DNA of 46,713 nucleotides from Oligoflexia bacterium (GTDB taxonomy: Bacteria > Bdellovibrionota > Bacteriovoracia > Bacteriovoracales > Bacteriovoracaceae), in contig JADGAN010000039.1 in assembly GCA_015231955.1 (NCBI GenBank), positions 1 to 46,713 on the forward strand. Direction: 5' to 3'. Positions 25,229 to 33,910 of the stretch are shown here, in pieces. The notes under the pieces are model-generated. The model saw only the letters and a list, made by a program, of their open reading frames with translations. It was not told where the DNA came from and did not search any database. Every line of letters begins with the position of its first letter. The stretch's first letter is position 1. The translations under genes were made by a program, and so were the position numbers.

Positions 25229-27115
25229 ATGCTCGAAAAAATCTTACAGTTACCTTTGCGGCTGAAAATCATTTTAATGAGTTCGGGTGTTTCCCTCCTC
25301 TCTTTACTCTTCTTGCTCATTGTTGCCTACAGCAGCTCTAAGTCCGCACTCGAAACGGAGTTGCTGGCAAAATTAAGCTCCAATCAAGAGATCGCCAAAC
25401 AAAGAATTGAACAATACTTAAAAAGCACCGAAACCTTTACCTATCGTTTAGGCTTTAATCGCCTGCTAGAGGGCCTCTACCTCGCCTACGATACCGCATT
25501 TACCGGAAGTGGAAAATTTACGGCCGGAGTTGATGAAATTAGCTACAAGGACTCAACCCTTTATAAAAAAGTAGAGCAAAAATATGGAGAACGTTTACGA
25601 CAACAGGTGACCGACTACAGCTTGGGTAATATTCTGGTGGCCAATCCCAATGGCCAAGTGGTTCTCTCCGCAAATCCCGATCCTCAAGCGGGTCTGATTG
25701 GGAGAAATCTTAAAAAGGGAGTGCTTAAAGACACTTTGTTAGCAAAAAACTGTTTCCTTCCCGCCAGTGAAAGCAAAGAGATCAAAGTCTTTTTTAGTGA
25801 TTTTGAATTAAATCCCATCACCCACACTCCGATGACCTACCTCTGCACACGGCAAATTGCAGAGTTCGCCTACGATGATCAGGCGATCAGTCCTGGCGAT
25901 CCCTTGGGTGTGGTTATCATTGAAATCTCTATCAAATACTTAAGTTCTATTACCTCTAATCGAGAAGGCATGGGTGATACTGGGCAGGCCTATCTGGTGG
26001 GTTCGGATCAAAAACTGCGAAGCGATTTTTTTATCCATGCCAATCGCTTTAACGTGGCCAACTCTATCTCTCAAAATCTAAGGATCGATACTCCAAGTGT
26101 GGCGCTCGCCTTAAAAGGCAACAAAGGAGATCACATCATCACCTCTATTTATGGCGCAAAGGTGATCAGCTCCTACACCTCCCTTGATATCTTTGGAAGC
26201 AAGTGGGCCTTGATTTTAGAGAAAGAAGTGGTGGAGATGTTAAAACCCATCCGCAATATGCTCTTTATTCTTATCACCTGCGGTATTATTGCCGTAATCT
26301 TCTCCTCGGCCATAATGTGGTTTTTACTTCAAGGGCTGAAAGAGACAACCAGTTTTCTGGTTCACTCCACCACTATGGTCAATAGTCATGCACAACAAAT
26401 CGCCAAAGGTAATAACGATCTTTCTGAACGAACTGAACAGCAGGCATCGCTCTTGGTGACAACTGCTGCTTCTGTGGAAGAACTCACCGCCAATGTAAGA
26501 ACCAACACAGACAAGGCAAGTAGTGCCTCTTCCCTGGCAGATAAAGCGGTGGTGATCGCAGATGAAGGCTCCGCTTCCTCTCAAGAGACCAAAGTTGCCA
26601 TGGAAGAGATCTCTACCAGCGCCAAGAAGATTTCTGAAATTATAAAACTGGTGGAGGATATCTCCTTTCAAACCAACCTACTCGCCATCAACGCTGCCAT
26701 CGAGGCCGCTAAAGCGGGAGAAATGGGAAAAGGTTTTGCCGTGGTCGCCATTGAAGTTCGCGATCTTGCCGCCCGGGCCTTTAATGCGGCCAAAGACATT
26801 AAGATGCTAATCGAATCAAGTGTGGAGAAGGTGGCAAATGGTGAACGCCTCGTAAACTTGAATAGCGAAAAGTTGCAAGCAATTGTCACTACCATAAAGA
26901 ATGTCTCCACGCTTATGCAAGAGATCTCTATCAACTCGCGAGAACAATTCTCCGCTATCGAGCAGGTCAACAACGCTATCACCAATCTTGACTCTGCAAC
27001 TGCACAAAATGCCTCTTTGGTTAAAGAAATTGCACATCTCGGACAAGAGATGACCTCTTCTGCCGATCAAATGTATAAACTCATCTCCAAAACCTTCGAA
27101 GGCCACACCTCTTAA
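25229..27115 (+). CDS. methyl-accepting chemotaxis protein lacking a clear HAMP domain
   Basis: The 628-residue receptor senses a ligand outside the cell and controls CheA. TM1 is near residues 9-33. A large periplasmic sensor (about 40-340) looks Cache-like (NILVANPNGQVVLSANPD, GVVIIEISIKYLSSI, GDTGQAYLVGSDQKL), and TM2 is near 345-370. The signalling hairpin tip is intact (ISFQTNLLAINAAIEAAKAG, then GFAVVAIEVRDLA), with flanking methylation helices (NNDLSERTEQQASLL). Only about 25 residues separate TM2 from this NNDLSERTEQQ segment, too few for the usual 50-residue HAMP. The start at 25229 is set by AGGAGGG 8 nt upstream; 25208 would put that site inside the gene. No C-terminal CheR-binding pentapeptide is seen. 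Confidence 0.87.
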   Translation: MLEKILQLPLRLKIILMSSGVSLLSLLFLLIVAYSSSKSALETELLAKLSSNQEIAKQRIEQYLKSTETFTYRLGFNRLLEGLYLAYDTAFTGSGKFTAGVDEISYKDSTLYKKVEQKYGERLRQQVTDYSLGNILVANPNGQVVLSANPDPQAGLIGRNLKKGVLKDTLLAKNCFLPASESKEIKVFFSDFELNPITHTPMTYLCTRQIAEFAYDDQAISPGDPLGVVIIEISIKYLSSITSNREGMGDTGQAYLVGSDQKLRSDFFIHANRFNVANSISQNLRIDTPSVALALKGNKGDHIITSIYGAKVISSYTSLDIFGSKWALILEKEVVEMLKPIRNMLFILITCGIIAVIFSSAIMWFLLQGLKETTSFLVHSTTMVNSHAQQIAKGNNDLSERTEQQASLLVTTAASVEELTANVRTNTDKASSASSLADKAVVIADEGSASSQETKVAMEEISTSAKKISEIIKLVEDISFQTNLLAINAAIEAAKAGEMGKGFAVVAIEVRDLAARAFNAAKDIKMLIESSVEKVANGERLVNLNSEKLQAIVTTIKNVSTLMQEISINSREQFSAIEQVNNAITNLDSATAQNASLVKEIAHLGQEMTSSADQMYKLISKTFEGHTS

Positions 27116-27122
27116 AAAAGCA

Positions 27123-27164
27123 AAATATTATTGCTAACACGCAGGCCTTTTGCGGATAATATTT
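27123..27164. promoter_or_regulatory. 9-bp perfect inverted repeat AAATATTAT/ATAATATTT
   Basis: Arms at 27123-27131 and 27156-27164 with 24 bp between them, and an inner CGCA/TGCG pairing. It lies between the chemoreceptor and the lipoprotein gene. It could be a weak hairpin or an operator; there is no T-run directly after it. Confidence 0.4.
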
Positions 27165-27195
27165 AGAGAAATATTAAAAACGTGAGGCCATTGTA

Positions 27196-30100
27196 ATGAA
27201 AAACTTCATCTCTTCTTGTTGTTGGTGTTTTTTGCTCTTCTCCTTACTCTTGCTTACTCTCTTCTCTTGCGGGAAAGAGGCCAGCGTAGGAAAGCTCTCC
27301 ATCAATATTGAAATTCCCAAAAATGTGAAGATCTTGAAGCGCCTCTCTCCCCAGCAAAAGAGTCTAGTAAATGGCGAGGTCATCGTCTACGTTGTACTCA
27401 ATGTGAGTGGGCCAGGCATGGCCCCGCTCTTTTGGAATTGGGAGGCACATAACCGAGTCAACAACGCCCTTGCAGACGCCCCCGCCTCCATAGACCTCCT
27501 CGTTCCTAGCGGTACTCCTCGCTTGGTGCAGGCACTCATCGTTACCGAGTCCAGCGATAGTAGTGGATTACAGTCAAATAACGCTATGACCTTTTACTAT
27601 GGCGATGTAAGCACCAGCATTAGCGGTGCCACTACCGTAAGCGTCACCGCTACCCTTGCAGGCCGCGCCAACAATAGCATCGATTTCTCTGGTCGCTACT
27701 TAACCTCCGATCAGAGCGGCCCTACCGGCCACATCGAAGTCTTGATGAATCCTCCAAACGGCTCCCCTCCTATGCGCATTGAGGAGACCTACATCGCTAG
27801 CGGCTGGTTTAACTTCTTTGCCATAGACACTGTCCCCTTCTCCTATCGTATCAAAGAGAGTGGCGAATATATCTTTCAACAAATCACCTCTTCATCACCA
27901 CTCTTTGCAAGCTCGGAGCGCGTGATGAAAATTAACATTCCCTATATGACCTACAAATATTTTTACAATGGCACCGCCACCACCTCTAACCAAGGAGATA
28001 GTGGTGCCTTTATCTTCGGCTTTTGGGGGCCAGGCTCCTCAGGTAAAGTAATCTGCTACAAAGATAGTAATGGCGACTACGTTCACCGTTTTCTCGACTC
28101 TATCTCCGGCAATACCGGTGGTCTCTTTAATGCACAAAACCAATCGGTTCGCTGGTACAATAACTACGTAGCAGACCACCTCTCACGCCTAAGCGGCGGC
28201 ATTGGCCTCTCTCAAAATCCCAGCGCCTGCGCCAGCAGCAACGCCTACTCGAGTAACCTCCTCTTCAACTACAAAAAATTTAAAAACGGTCGTTATAGCG
28301 CCATCGGCATCAACCCACCCTTTACCATTCCCCTCCTAAGCGAACTCTACAGCAACGACAAGCAAGAGGGAGATCTTTTTTCACGCTTTCTTACTTTCGA
28401 TTACCAACCCAGTGGAGACAGAAAATTACGCCTGCGATGGCGTTATCTTCCAGGAACGCAAAGTTTCATCTCAGGTATGGATCTCTACTACAAACCCGGA
28501 GCAGGCAATAACACAAACAGCGGCCCCGGCGACAAATACTTTTGCTTCAATGCCGAGTCTCAAGGTTTTTACAAAGAGAACATCGCCGGCGGCGTCCTCG
28601 AGCACACTACCGCGCGTAGCTTCGACTCAAGCGAATTCACCTCCAGTCCTAGTCTTTACCTCTGTCCCTACTACGACCACCCCACCCAGGGCAAAGTCTA
28701 CATTGGTGAATACCTCCGTCAAGAACTCCACTATTATGGTTTCAGTGGTGGCGCTGCCGGCACCTGCAACCTAAGCAACTTTAACTACCATCTCACCTAC
28801 GACACCCTCGCCTTTGACAAGCTCCAATGCTTTAGCACCATGATGGCCCCCACCCAAACCTTCCTCTACTTAAGCAGCTACTACCCCAATGGCCGCATCT
28901 ACGTTATCAAAACCACCTCCGGTACCTATGCGGCCTTACAAACGGTCGGCACCGACGGTTCCCTACCCACTTCCGTAAACTACACCGTCTACGGCGCCAA
29001 TGGCGAAGTCGCCGGCAGCGGAAGCATCAACCTCTCCAACACCTCCTCAGAACAAGACCTCGACGGCGACGGCAAACGCGACTTCAACATCAAAAATAGC
29101 TACATCGAATCGATCAACACTACCGATGGCGCCTATGGCACCGAAGCTTGCGTCCAAGACATCTTGAACTCCATCTTCTCGCTCTCTGGATTTACCCTCT
29201 ATAATGCCATCGATTTTAACACCATCTCTTGCCAAGACAAAGCAGGTTCACTGATCACCTCCAACCCCAGTAGCAGCAACAACATCTTCACCACAACTGC
29301 AGGAAGTGTAGTCATCATCGATCGCCCCGCCCTTCCCGGCTCCTCCGGCATGTACAAAATAAAGCTGCTCCTCTCCACCACTCTCTCCGACTGCGATAAC
29401 ACCTGGGCATCAAAAGATAGCTCAGCATCTTGGAGTGGTCTGGCCATGAGTTCAGATGGAAGCAAACTGTTTGCCATGTACGATCGAGGTGGAGCAAGTC
29501 AAAAAGTTCGTGTTTCCACTGATAGTGGAAGTAGCTGGTTTGACAGTATTGAGGTCCTGCCCAGTACGAACAACTGGAAAGTGGCCTCCTCTGCTAGTGG
29601 AGTCTATGTCTTTGTGGCCCCCTCTTCAGGAGGAGGAAATGCTTACAAATCGACTAACTCTGGCCAAAACTTCTCAATCACTACCGCACTTTCCATTGCC
29701 TACACATACAACTCTATTGCCATATCATCCAATGGGCAAACGCTTCTCGAAGCACAAAACTCTGGTTCAATACCACTGCGTCTATCAACTGATGGAGGTA
29801 CTAACTTGTTTAACGTTGGGAGTAGTCTATCGTGGCAAGCCGTGGCATTAGCTTCCGGTAATAACAATCTTGCTCTGGCCGCTGCTGGTTCTAATTATGT
29901 CTACCTCTCAACTGATGCTGGTTTAAATTGGTCTCCTAAGATCACAATCTCTGCGCCCTGGATTACGGTGGCCCTCTCTGCTGATGGCAGCAAGCAGGTG
30001 GCGGTTGCTACTAATGGCCACGTCTTCATCTCCTCAAATAGTGGTCAGACTTGGAGTGGTAATAAATCGCCGGTCAACAAAGCGTGGAGTGCCGCCGCCA

Positions 30101-30522
30101 TCTCCGGTAGTGGTGACCTCTTGGTGTTAACCGCCAGCGCTTCTGCTCCCTATCTCTACACCTCAGACAACTTGGGTGATAGTTGGATTGCGCTCGATGC
30201 AACTAGTAGTGGATTAAATTTCCCCATTCATACTGTTGCTCTTTCTAATGATGGATCGACTATCGTTAGTGCCGGCAGCAGCAGCTACGTTAAAATATCT
30301 CCAAGGACGTGTAAGATCTCTGACGTCAACTGGTCTGGCGTTGGTTATGGTAATGCTACCAACTTCACTCTCGATGTCGCCTCTGGAAAATACCTGCAAG
30401 TCGATCCCACCAATGGCGTCAGCATCACCAGCTCCAGTAATGGCAACACTTTCCTCGAACTTTTAAACAACCCTTTCCGTTTGCGTATCCGCGAGGGAGT
30501 CAAGTATATTAAATACCCTTAA
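27196..30522 (+). CDS. large lipoprotein with C-terminal BNR-type repeats
   Basis: The 1108-residue protein has a lipoprotein signal ending LTLFSC, with lipidated Cys25 followed by Gly-Lys, so it is likely outer-membrane anchored. Residues about 30-180 look like a beta-sandwich (LSINIEIPKN, VIVYVVLNVSGPG). The middle, about 180-730, is a Ser/Thr/Asn-rich extracellular region of unknown fold. About 735-1035 holds at least six BNR/Asp-box-like repeats (STDSGSSW, STNSGQNF, STDAGLNW, SSNSGQTW and relatives), the mark of sialidase- or VPS10-like beta-propellers. Known propellers of this kind bind or cleave glycans or act as scaffolds; no sialidase active site is visible. Codon style changes at both propeller edges. 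The lead GTGAGG is a weak ribosome site. Its 3' end overlaps the convergent yciB-like gene by 14 bp. Confidence 0.78.
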   Translation: MKNFISSCCWCFLLFSLLLLTLFSCGKEASVGKLSINIEIPKNVKILKRLSPQQKSLVNGEVIVYVVLNVSGPGMAPLFWNWEAHNRVNNALADAPASIDLLVPSGTPRLVQALIVTESSDSSGLQSNNAMTFYYGDVSTSISGATTVSVTATLAGRANNSIDFSGRYLTSDQSGPTGHIEVLMNPPNGSPPMRIEETYIASGWFNFFAIDTVPFSYRIKESGEYIFQQITSSSPLFASSERVMKINIPYMTYKYFYNGTATTSNQGDSGAFIFGFWGPGSSGKVICYKDSNGDYVHRFLDSISGNTGGLFNAQNQSVRWYNNYVADHLSRLSGGIGLSQNPSACASSNAYSSNLLFNYKKFKNGRYSAIGINPPFTIPLLSELYSNDKQEGDLFSRFLTFDYQPSGDRKLRLRWRYLPGTQSFISGMDLYYKPGAGNNTNSGPGDKYFCFNAESQGFYKENIAGGVLEHTTARSFDSSEFTSSPSLYLCPYYDHPTQGKVYIGEYLRQELHYYGFSGGAAGTCNLSNFNYHLTYDTLAFDKLQCFSTMMAPTQTFLYLSSYYPNGRIYVIKTTSGTYAALQTVGTDGSLPTSVNYTVYGANGEVAGSGSINLSNTSSEQDLDGDGKRDFNIKNSYIESINTTDGAYGTEACVQDILNSIFSLSGFTLYNAIDFNTISCQDKAGSLITSNPSSSNNIFTTTAGSVVIIDRPALPGSSGMYKIKLLLSTTLSDCDNTWASKDSSASWSGLAMSSDGSKLFAMYDRGGASQKVRVSTDSGSSWFDSIEVLPSTNNWKVASSASGVYVFVAPSSGGGNAYKSTNSGQNFSITTALSIAYTYNSIAISSNGQTLLEAQNSGSIPLRLSTDGGTNLFNVGSSLSWQAVALASGNNNLALAAAGSNYVYLSTDAGLNWSPKITISAPWITVALSADGSKQVAVATNGHVFISSNSGQTWSGNKSPVNKAWSAAAISGSGDLLVLTASASAPYLYTSDNLGDSWIALDATSSGLNFPIHTVALSNDGSTIVSAGSSSYVKISPRTCKISDVNWSGVGYGNATNFTLDVASGKYLQVDPTNGVSITSSSNGNTFLELLNNPFRLRIREGVKYIKYP

Positions 30523-31180
30523 AGAGTCGCTTAAGTTTTAAGCGCAAAAAGAAAAACTCACCGAGCATAAAGAGCGTGAGTACAATATAAAAACCGATGG
30601 TTTTAGCAAAGGCCCACACCGCTGTTGTAGCATAAATCCCCAGTAACCCAAGTGCTACACCATAGAGAAGCATGAGGATGGCCAAATCTCTTTGTAGTGA
30701 GGCAATAAAGTGTTCAAAGAGAGCAAGCGGCAACTTGGGGTTAGCAAAGCTCTTCGGCGAGAGCTCCTTCATCATCTCCAAGAGGATGACTCGCTTTTTG
30801 AGGTAGAGGTCACCACCGAGCAACCCTCCCATAATCGCCAGTGTAATCGCAGGGGAAAGCTTAAACCAGACGCCATCATTCTCTAAAAGCGCTAGTCCCC
30901 CCATGATCACCATCAAATAGAAATTGATTTTGGAGACGAGGTGTAATTTACGATTGTAGTACCACTCCCATGCTATCTCCAGGAGCGCCAAGAGAATCCC
31001 GCCAAGAATGGCGACCCGGAGTGGATAGTTCGCCTCTAAATACCAATAGGCCAAGATGGGCAAAAAGGAGGTAAGGAAAATATTTTCACGCAGTTTAGAT
31101 AGTGCTTTCAAAGACTCTCTTTCCAATATTGATGTGGTAGCTCCATACTCCAAAAAATCCCCCACTTTTGCAAGTGCCAA
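30509..31180 (-). CDS. YciB/IspZ-like septation membrane protein
   Basis: The 223-residue protein has about five to six membrane segments. The core NFYLMVIMGGLALLENDGVW followed by FKLSPAITLAIMGG recalls the conserved GGxTLxxxDxxFIKWKPTI stretch of the YciB/IspZ (intracellular septation protein A) family, which sits in the inner membrane and links division with envelope synthesis. Length exceeds the usual 180 residues. The TTG start at 31180 lacks a convincing ribosome site. A later TTG about 22 codons in (LKALSKL), preceded by GGAAAGAGAG, would give a more typical size, so the start is unsettled. It is monocistronic, convergent with the lipoprotein gene. Confidence 0.65.
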   Translation of the reverse strand: MALAKVGDFLEYGATTSILERESLKALSKLRENIFLTSFLPILAYWYLEANYPLRVAILGGILLALLEIAWEWYYNRKLHLVSKINFYLMVIMGGLALLENDGVWFKLSPAITLAIMGGLLGGDLYLKKRVILLEMMKELSPKSFANPKLPLALFEHFIASLQRDLAILMLLYGVALGLLGIYATTAVWAFAKTIGFYIVLTLFMLGEFFFLRLKLKRLFKGI

Positions 31181-31396
31181 GGATCAATCTTTTACCTTTG
31201 CCACTACCGATGCGTTTTAATCGTAGTTCACAGCTACAATTCTCCATGATTTGTGCTCATCTTCCCCAAAGTACCTTCTATTCTTGTCACTTTCCGGGAT
31301 TCTCTCCACCTAAAATCAGGCAACTTAAACCTAGTTTATTAAGGGCCATCTGCTTGTGATAAAATGGAGATGTTATATCAACTGGCGGGATAAAAA

Positions 31397-33502
31397 ATGA
31401 AAAGATCAATCATTAACAACTGGTTTGTTGGAACAAAAATTTTAGCTTTTTTCTTATTCACCATCGTATTTTTCTCCAGCATTTGTACCTATATGACCTT
31501 TCAGGCGATTAGAGAAGAAAAGCTCTCCTTTTTGAAAACCGTAACCGACATGGCGCATGCTAGTACACTTATTTGGTATGACAAATACAAGAAAGGGGAA
31601 CTCAGTGAAGAGGATGCCAAGAGAAATGCGCTTGCACGCTTGGAATCGTTCCGCTACTCCCAGAATAATGCCAATTACATTTGGGTGAATGACTTAAATC
31701 ATGTGATGATCATGCACCCCTTTATTAAGACCACCGTGGGAAAGGCCCTCTTTAATTTTCAAGATCCTCATGGAAAATATATTTTTCGTGAATTTGTGGC
31801 AACAGCACAATCTCCTGCACAGGCAGGGTATGTTGAGTATCGATGGCCTTATATGGCCGAAGAAAATCGGGTGGAAGAGAAAATCTCTTATGTGCGCCTT
31901 TTTGCTGGATGGGACTGGGTTATAGGCACTGGAGTCTACTTTTGCGATGTTAGAGCTGCTACTTTAGAAACAATATTAAAATTTGTGCCCATGATGATTT
32001 TGGCGGTTGTGATCTCTCTAGCTTTTATTATGTTGCTTACAAGAAATTTAAAACAAACGTTAGGAGTATTCCTGGGATTAATTAAAAAATTCATGCGAAG
32101 CGCGAGGGCCGGAGAACTAAAATCGAGAATTGACACCTCCCAAATCCACCCAGAGTTTCGCCCCATCGCCACCTCTTTTAATGAAATTGTAGAGCTGATG
32201 CAAGCACCGGTAGTTGAGGCCGTGGATGTTTTAAGAGATCGCTCTAACGACTGTTTTAATAAAAAGATGCAAGGAGATTACTCTGGCGATCATGCTATTT
32301 TGAAAAATGCCCTCAACGATGCCATTAGCTCCTCGAATGAGCGAATGATGTTAGAAAAAGAGAGACAAAAGATGCATGCACAAATGGTGCATTCTGATCG
32401 CTTGGCCTCGATAGGAACTCTCGCTGCAGGAGTGGCCCATGAGATTAATAATCCACTGACGATTATCACTGTTTCTATCGATTTAACTCTACAAGCATGT
32501 CATGATCTTGACCAACAGCGGATTCAATCATCGCTTACAAATATTAGTGAGGCCACGGAGAGAATTGTAAAAATTGTCAATGGATTAAGAACTTATGCCA
32601 GACCAGACACTGATCATATAGAGGTGATCAATGCCCATGAGTGTATTCAGCAGACGCTTACACTGGTGCAGGAAATTTATAAAAAACAAAACATAACCAT
32701 TACTACCGAATTTGAGGCGAAACAACCTCTGCTCAAAGCAAACATTGGAAAGTTACAACAAATTTTTATGAATCTTATCTCCAATGCAAAAGATGCCGTT
32801 GAAGATGTGGCCCATGGATCTATTAAAATCAAAACTCAAAATGTGTCCGATTCTGTGCTCATTGAAATTTCTGATAATGGAAAAGGTATAAAAGAAGAGA
32901 TCCTTGCTAAAATTTTCGACCCATTTTTTACTACCAAAGCTCCTGGAAAAGGCACAGGGCTTGGACTTTCCATCACCCATATGCTTGTCAACTCTTTTCA
33001 TGGCAAGATTAGCGTTGAGAGTGAAATCGGATTAGGAACCTGTTTTCAAATTCAAATCCCCTCTGTAAACGAAAAGGAAGTTGTCGCTCCTAAAGCTAAT
33101 CAAAAGAGTGAGAGTCTTACCTTTTCCGGTGTCGCCTTGGTTGTTGATGATGAAAAATTGATCAGAGAGATCGTGTGTGGCGAACTTACCAAGCTTGGAT
33201 TAGCAGTTTTTTGGGCCGAAGATGGAGAAGCTGCCTATGAGATGATCAAGAAGCAAACTTTTGATTATATTATTACTGATATAAAAATGCCCAAGATGAG
33301 AGGCGACCAATTGATGAAAAGGGTAAAAGAGGAAAATCTTGCAAGCAATAGCAAATTTATTGTGATGACTGGTGGAGTGGTTACGGAATTTTCATCAGAA
33401 GAGCGCGTGTTTCTACGAAAAAATGCTGATGCTTATGTAAAAAAACCATTTAAAACCATTGATATCTATAACGCCTTAAAATCGGTCGAGTCCAAAGGAT
33501 AA
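31397..33502 (+). CDS. Cache-domain hybrid histidine kinase with receiver
   Basis: The 701-residue membrane kinase has TM1 at 12-34. Its periplasmic Cache_2-type sensor spans about 40-190 ([37 protein letters not shown]), and TM2 lies near 195-215. A HAMP-like linker leads to HisKA with His348 ([13 protein letters not shown]). HATPase follows ([28 protein letters not shown]), then a C-terminal receiver domain with phospho-acceptor Asp628 ([10 protein letters not shown]). Phosphate would move from His348 to Asp628 and perhaps on to a separate partner; no DNA-binding regulator is adjacent. The kinase lies 171 bp before the yjcH-actP pair and its Cache domain resembles that of the protein behind actP, so it may sense the same carboxylate. 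Confidence 0.88.
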   Translation: MKRSIINNWFVGTKILAFFLFTIVFFSSICTYMTFQAIREEKLSFLKTVTDMAHASTLIWYDKYKKGELSEEDAKRNALARLESFRYSQNNANYIWVNDLNHVMIMHPFIKTTVGKALFNFQDPHGKYIFREFVATAQSPAQAGYVEYRWPYMAEENRVEEKISYVRLFAGWDWVIGTGVYFCDVRAATLETILKFVPMMILAVVISLAFIMLLTRNLKQTLGVFLGLIKKFMRSARAGELKSRIDTSQIHPEFRPIATSFNEIVELMQAPVVEAVDVLRDRSNDCFNKKMQGDYSGDHAILKNALNDAISSSNERMMLEKERQKMHAQMVHSDRLASIGTLAAGVAHEINNPLTIITVSIDLTLQACHDLDQQRIQSSLTNISEATERIVKIVNGLRTYARPDTDHIEVINAHECIQQTLTLVQEIYKKQNITITTEFEAKQPLLKANIGKLQQIFMNLISNAKDAVEDVAHGSIKIKTQNVSDSVLIEISDNGKGIKEEILAKIFDPFFTTKAPGKGTGLGLSITHMLVNSFHGKISVESEIGLGTCFQIQIPSVNEKEVVAPKANQKSESLTFSGVALVVDDEKLIREIVCGELTKLGLAVFWAEDGEAAYEMIKKQTFDYIITDIKMPKMRGDQLMKRVKEENLASNSKFIVMTGGVVTEFSSEERVFLRKNADAYVKKPFKTIDIYNALKSVESKG

Positions 33503-33673
33503 AACCTAATTTCCAGAGTGACTTCATCAGGATTTAAGGGAGAGGGCGTTTAGGCCCGTAGAAGAATAGTTTTATTTTCTAGAAACGAAAGATTAGACTT
33601 TTTAAATAAATTCAGTAATAAAGATCACTACGTCTATCAAAAACAAAAACATTTATCAAAAGGATGGGATCTT

Positions 33674-33910
33674 ATGCACAAGAATGCGCCGCCACCTTTG
33701 ACTGCTTATCGCAGTAAGGTGATTTTTAATTTCGGACTCTTTGCACTCTTTTTTATTTTTTACATGGTGGCAGCTGTGGTTCAAACCCCATCCTTTAGAG
33801 AAATTGCCTCGCTGCCTGCGCTTGGTATGCCACTAGGTTTACTGCTCTCCATGCTTATCTTTCCTGTATCGTGGCTTATCATTATTATTTGGTTTTGGAG
33901 GGCAAAATGA
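33674..33910 (+). CDS. YjcH/DUF485 small membrane subunit
   Basis: The 78-residue protein has two transmembrane helices (about 17-37 and 51-74) and the family pattern RSKVIFNFGLFALFFIFYM with PxGLLLS. DUF485 proteins sit next to acetate/solute permease genes of the ActP type and are thought to help or regulate the permease. Its TGA overlaps the ATG of the next gene in an ATGA junction, which implies translational coupling. An AAGGATGGG stretch lies upstream of the ATG. There is no gene in the 171 bp before it. Confidence 0.85.
   Translation: MHKNAPPPLTAYRSKVIFNFGLFALFFIFYMVAAVVQTPSFREIASLPALGMPLGLLLSMLIFPVSWLIIIIWFWRAK

Noticed and set aside
28412-28774. 120-residue plus-strand frame within the lipoprotein gene
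   Set aside because: Low-complexity Ser/Thr/Pro shadow in another frame of a C-rich gene; no start signal.
33545-33556. GGCGTTTAGGCC also found at 37877-37888
   Set aside because: Two 12-bp matches near ribosome sites; one lies across a stop codon and start, and no symmetry or further copies were seen, so chance is enough.
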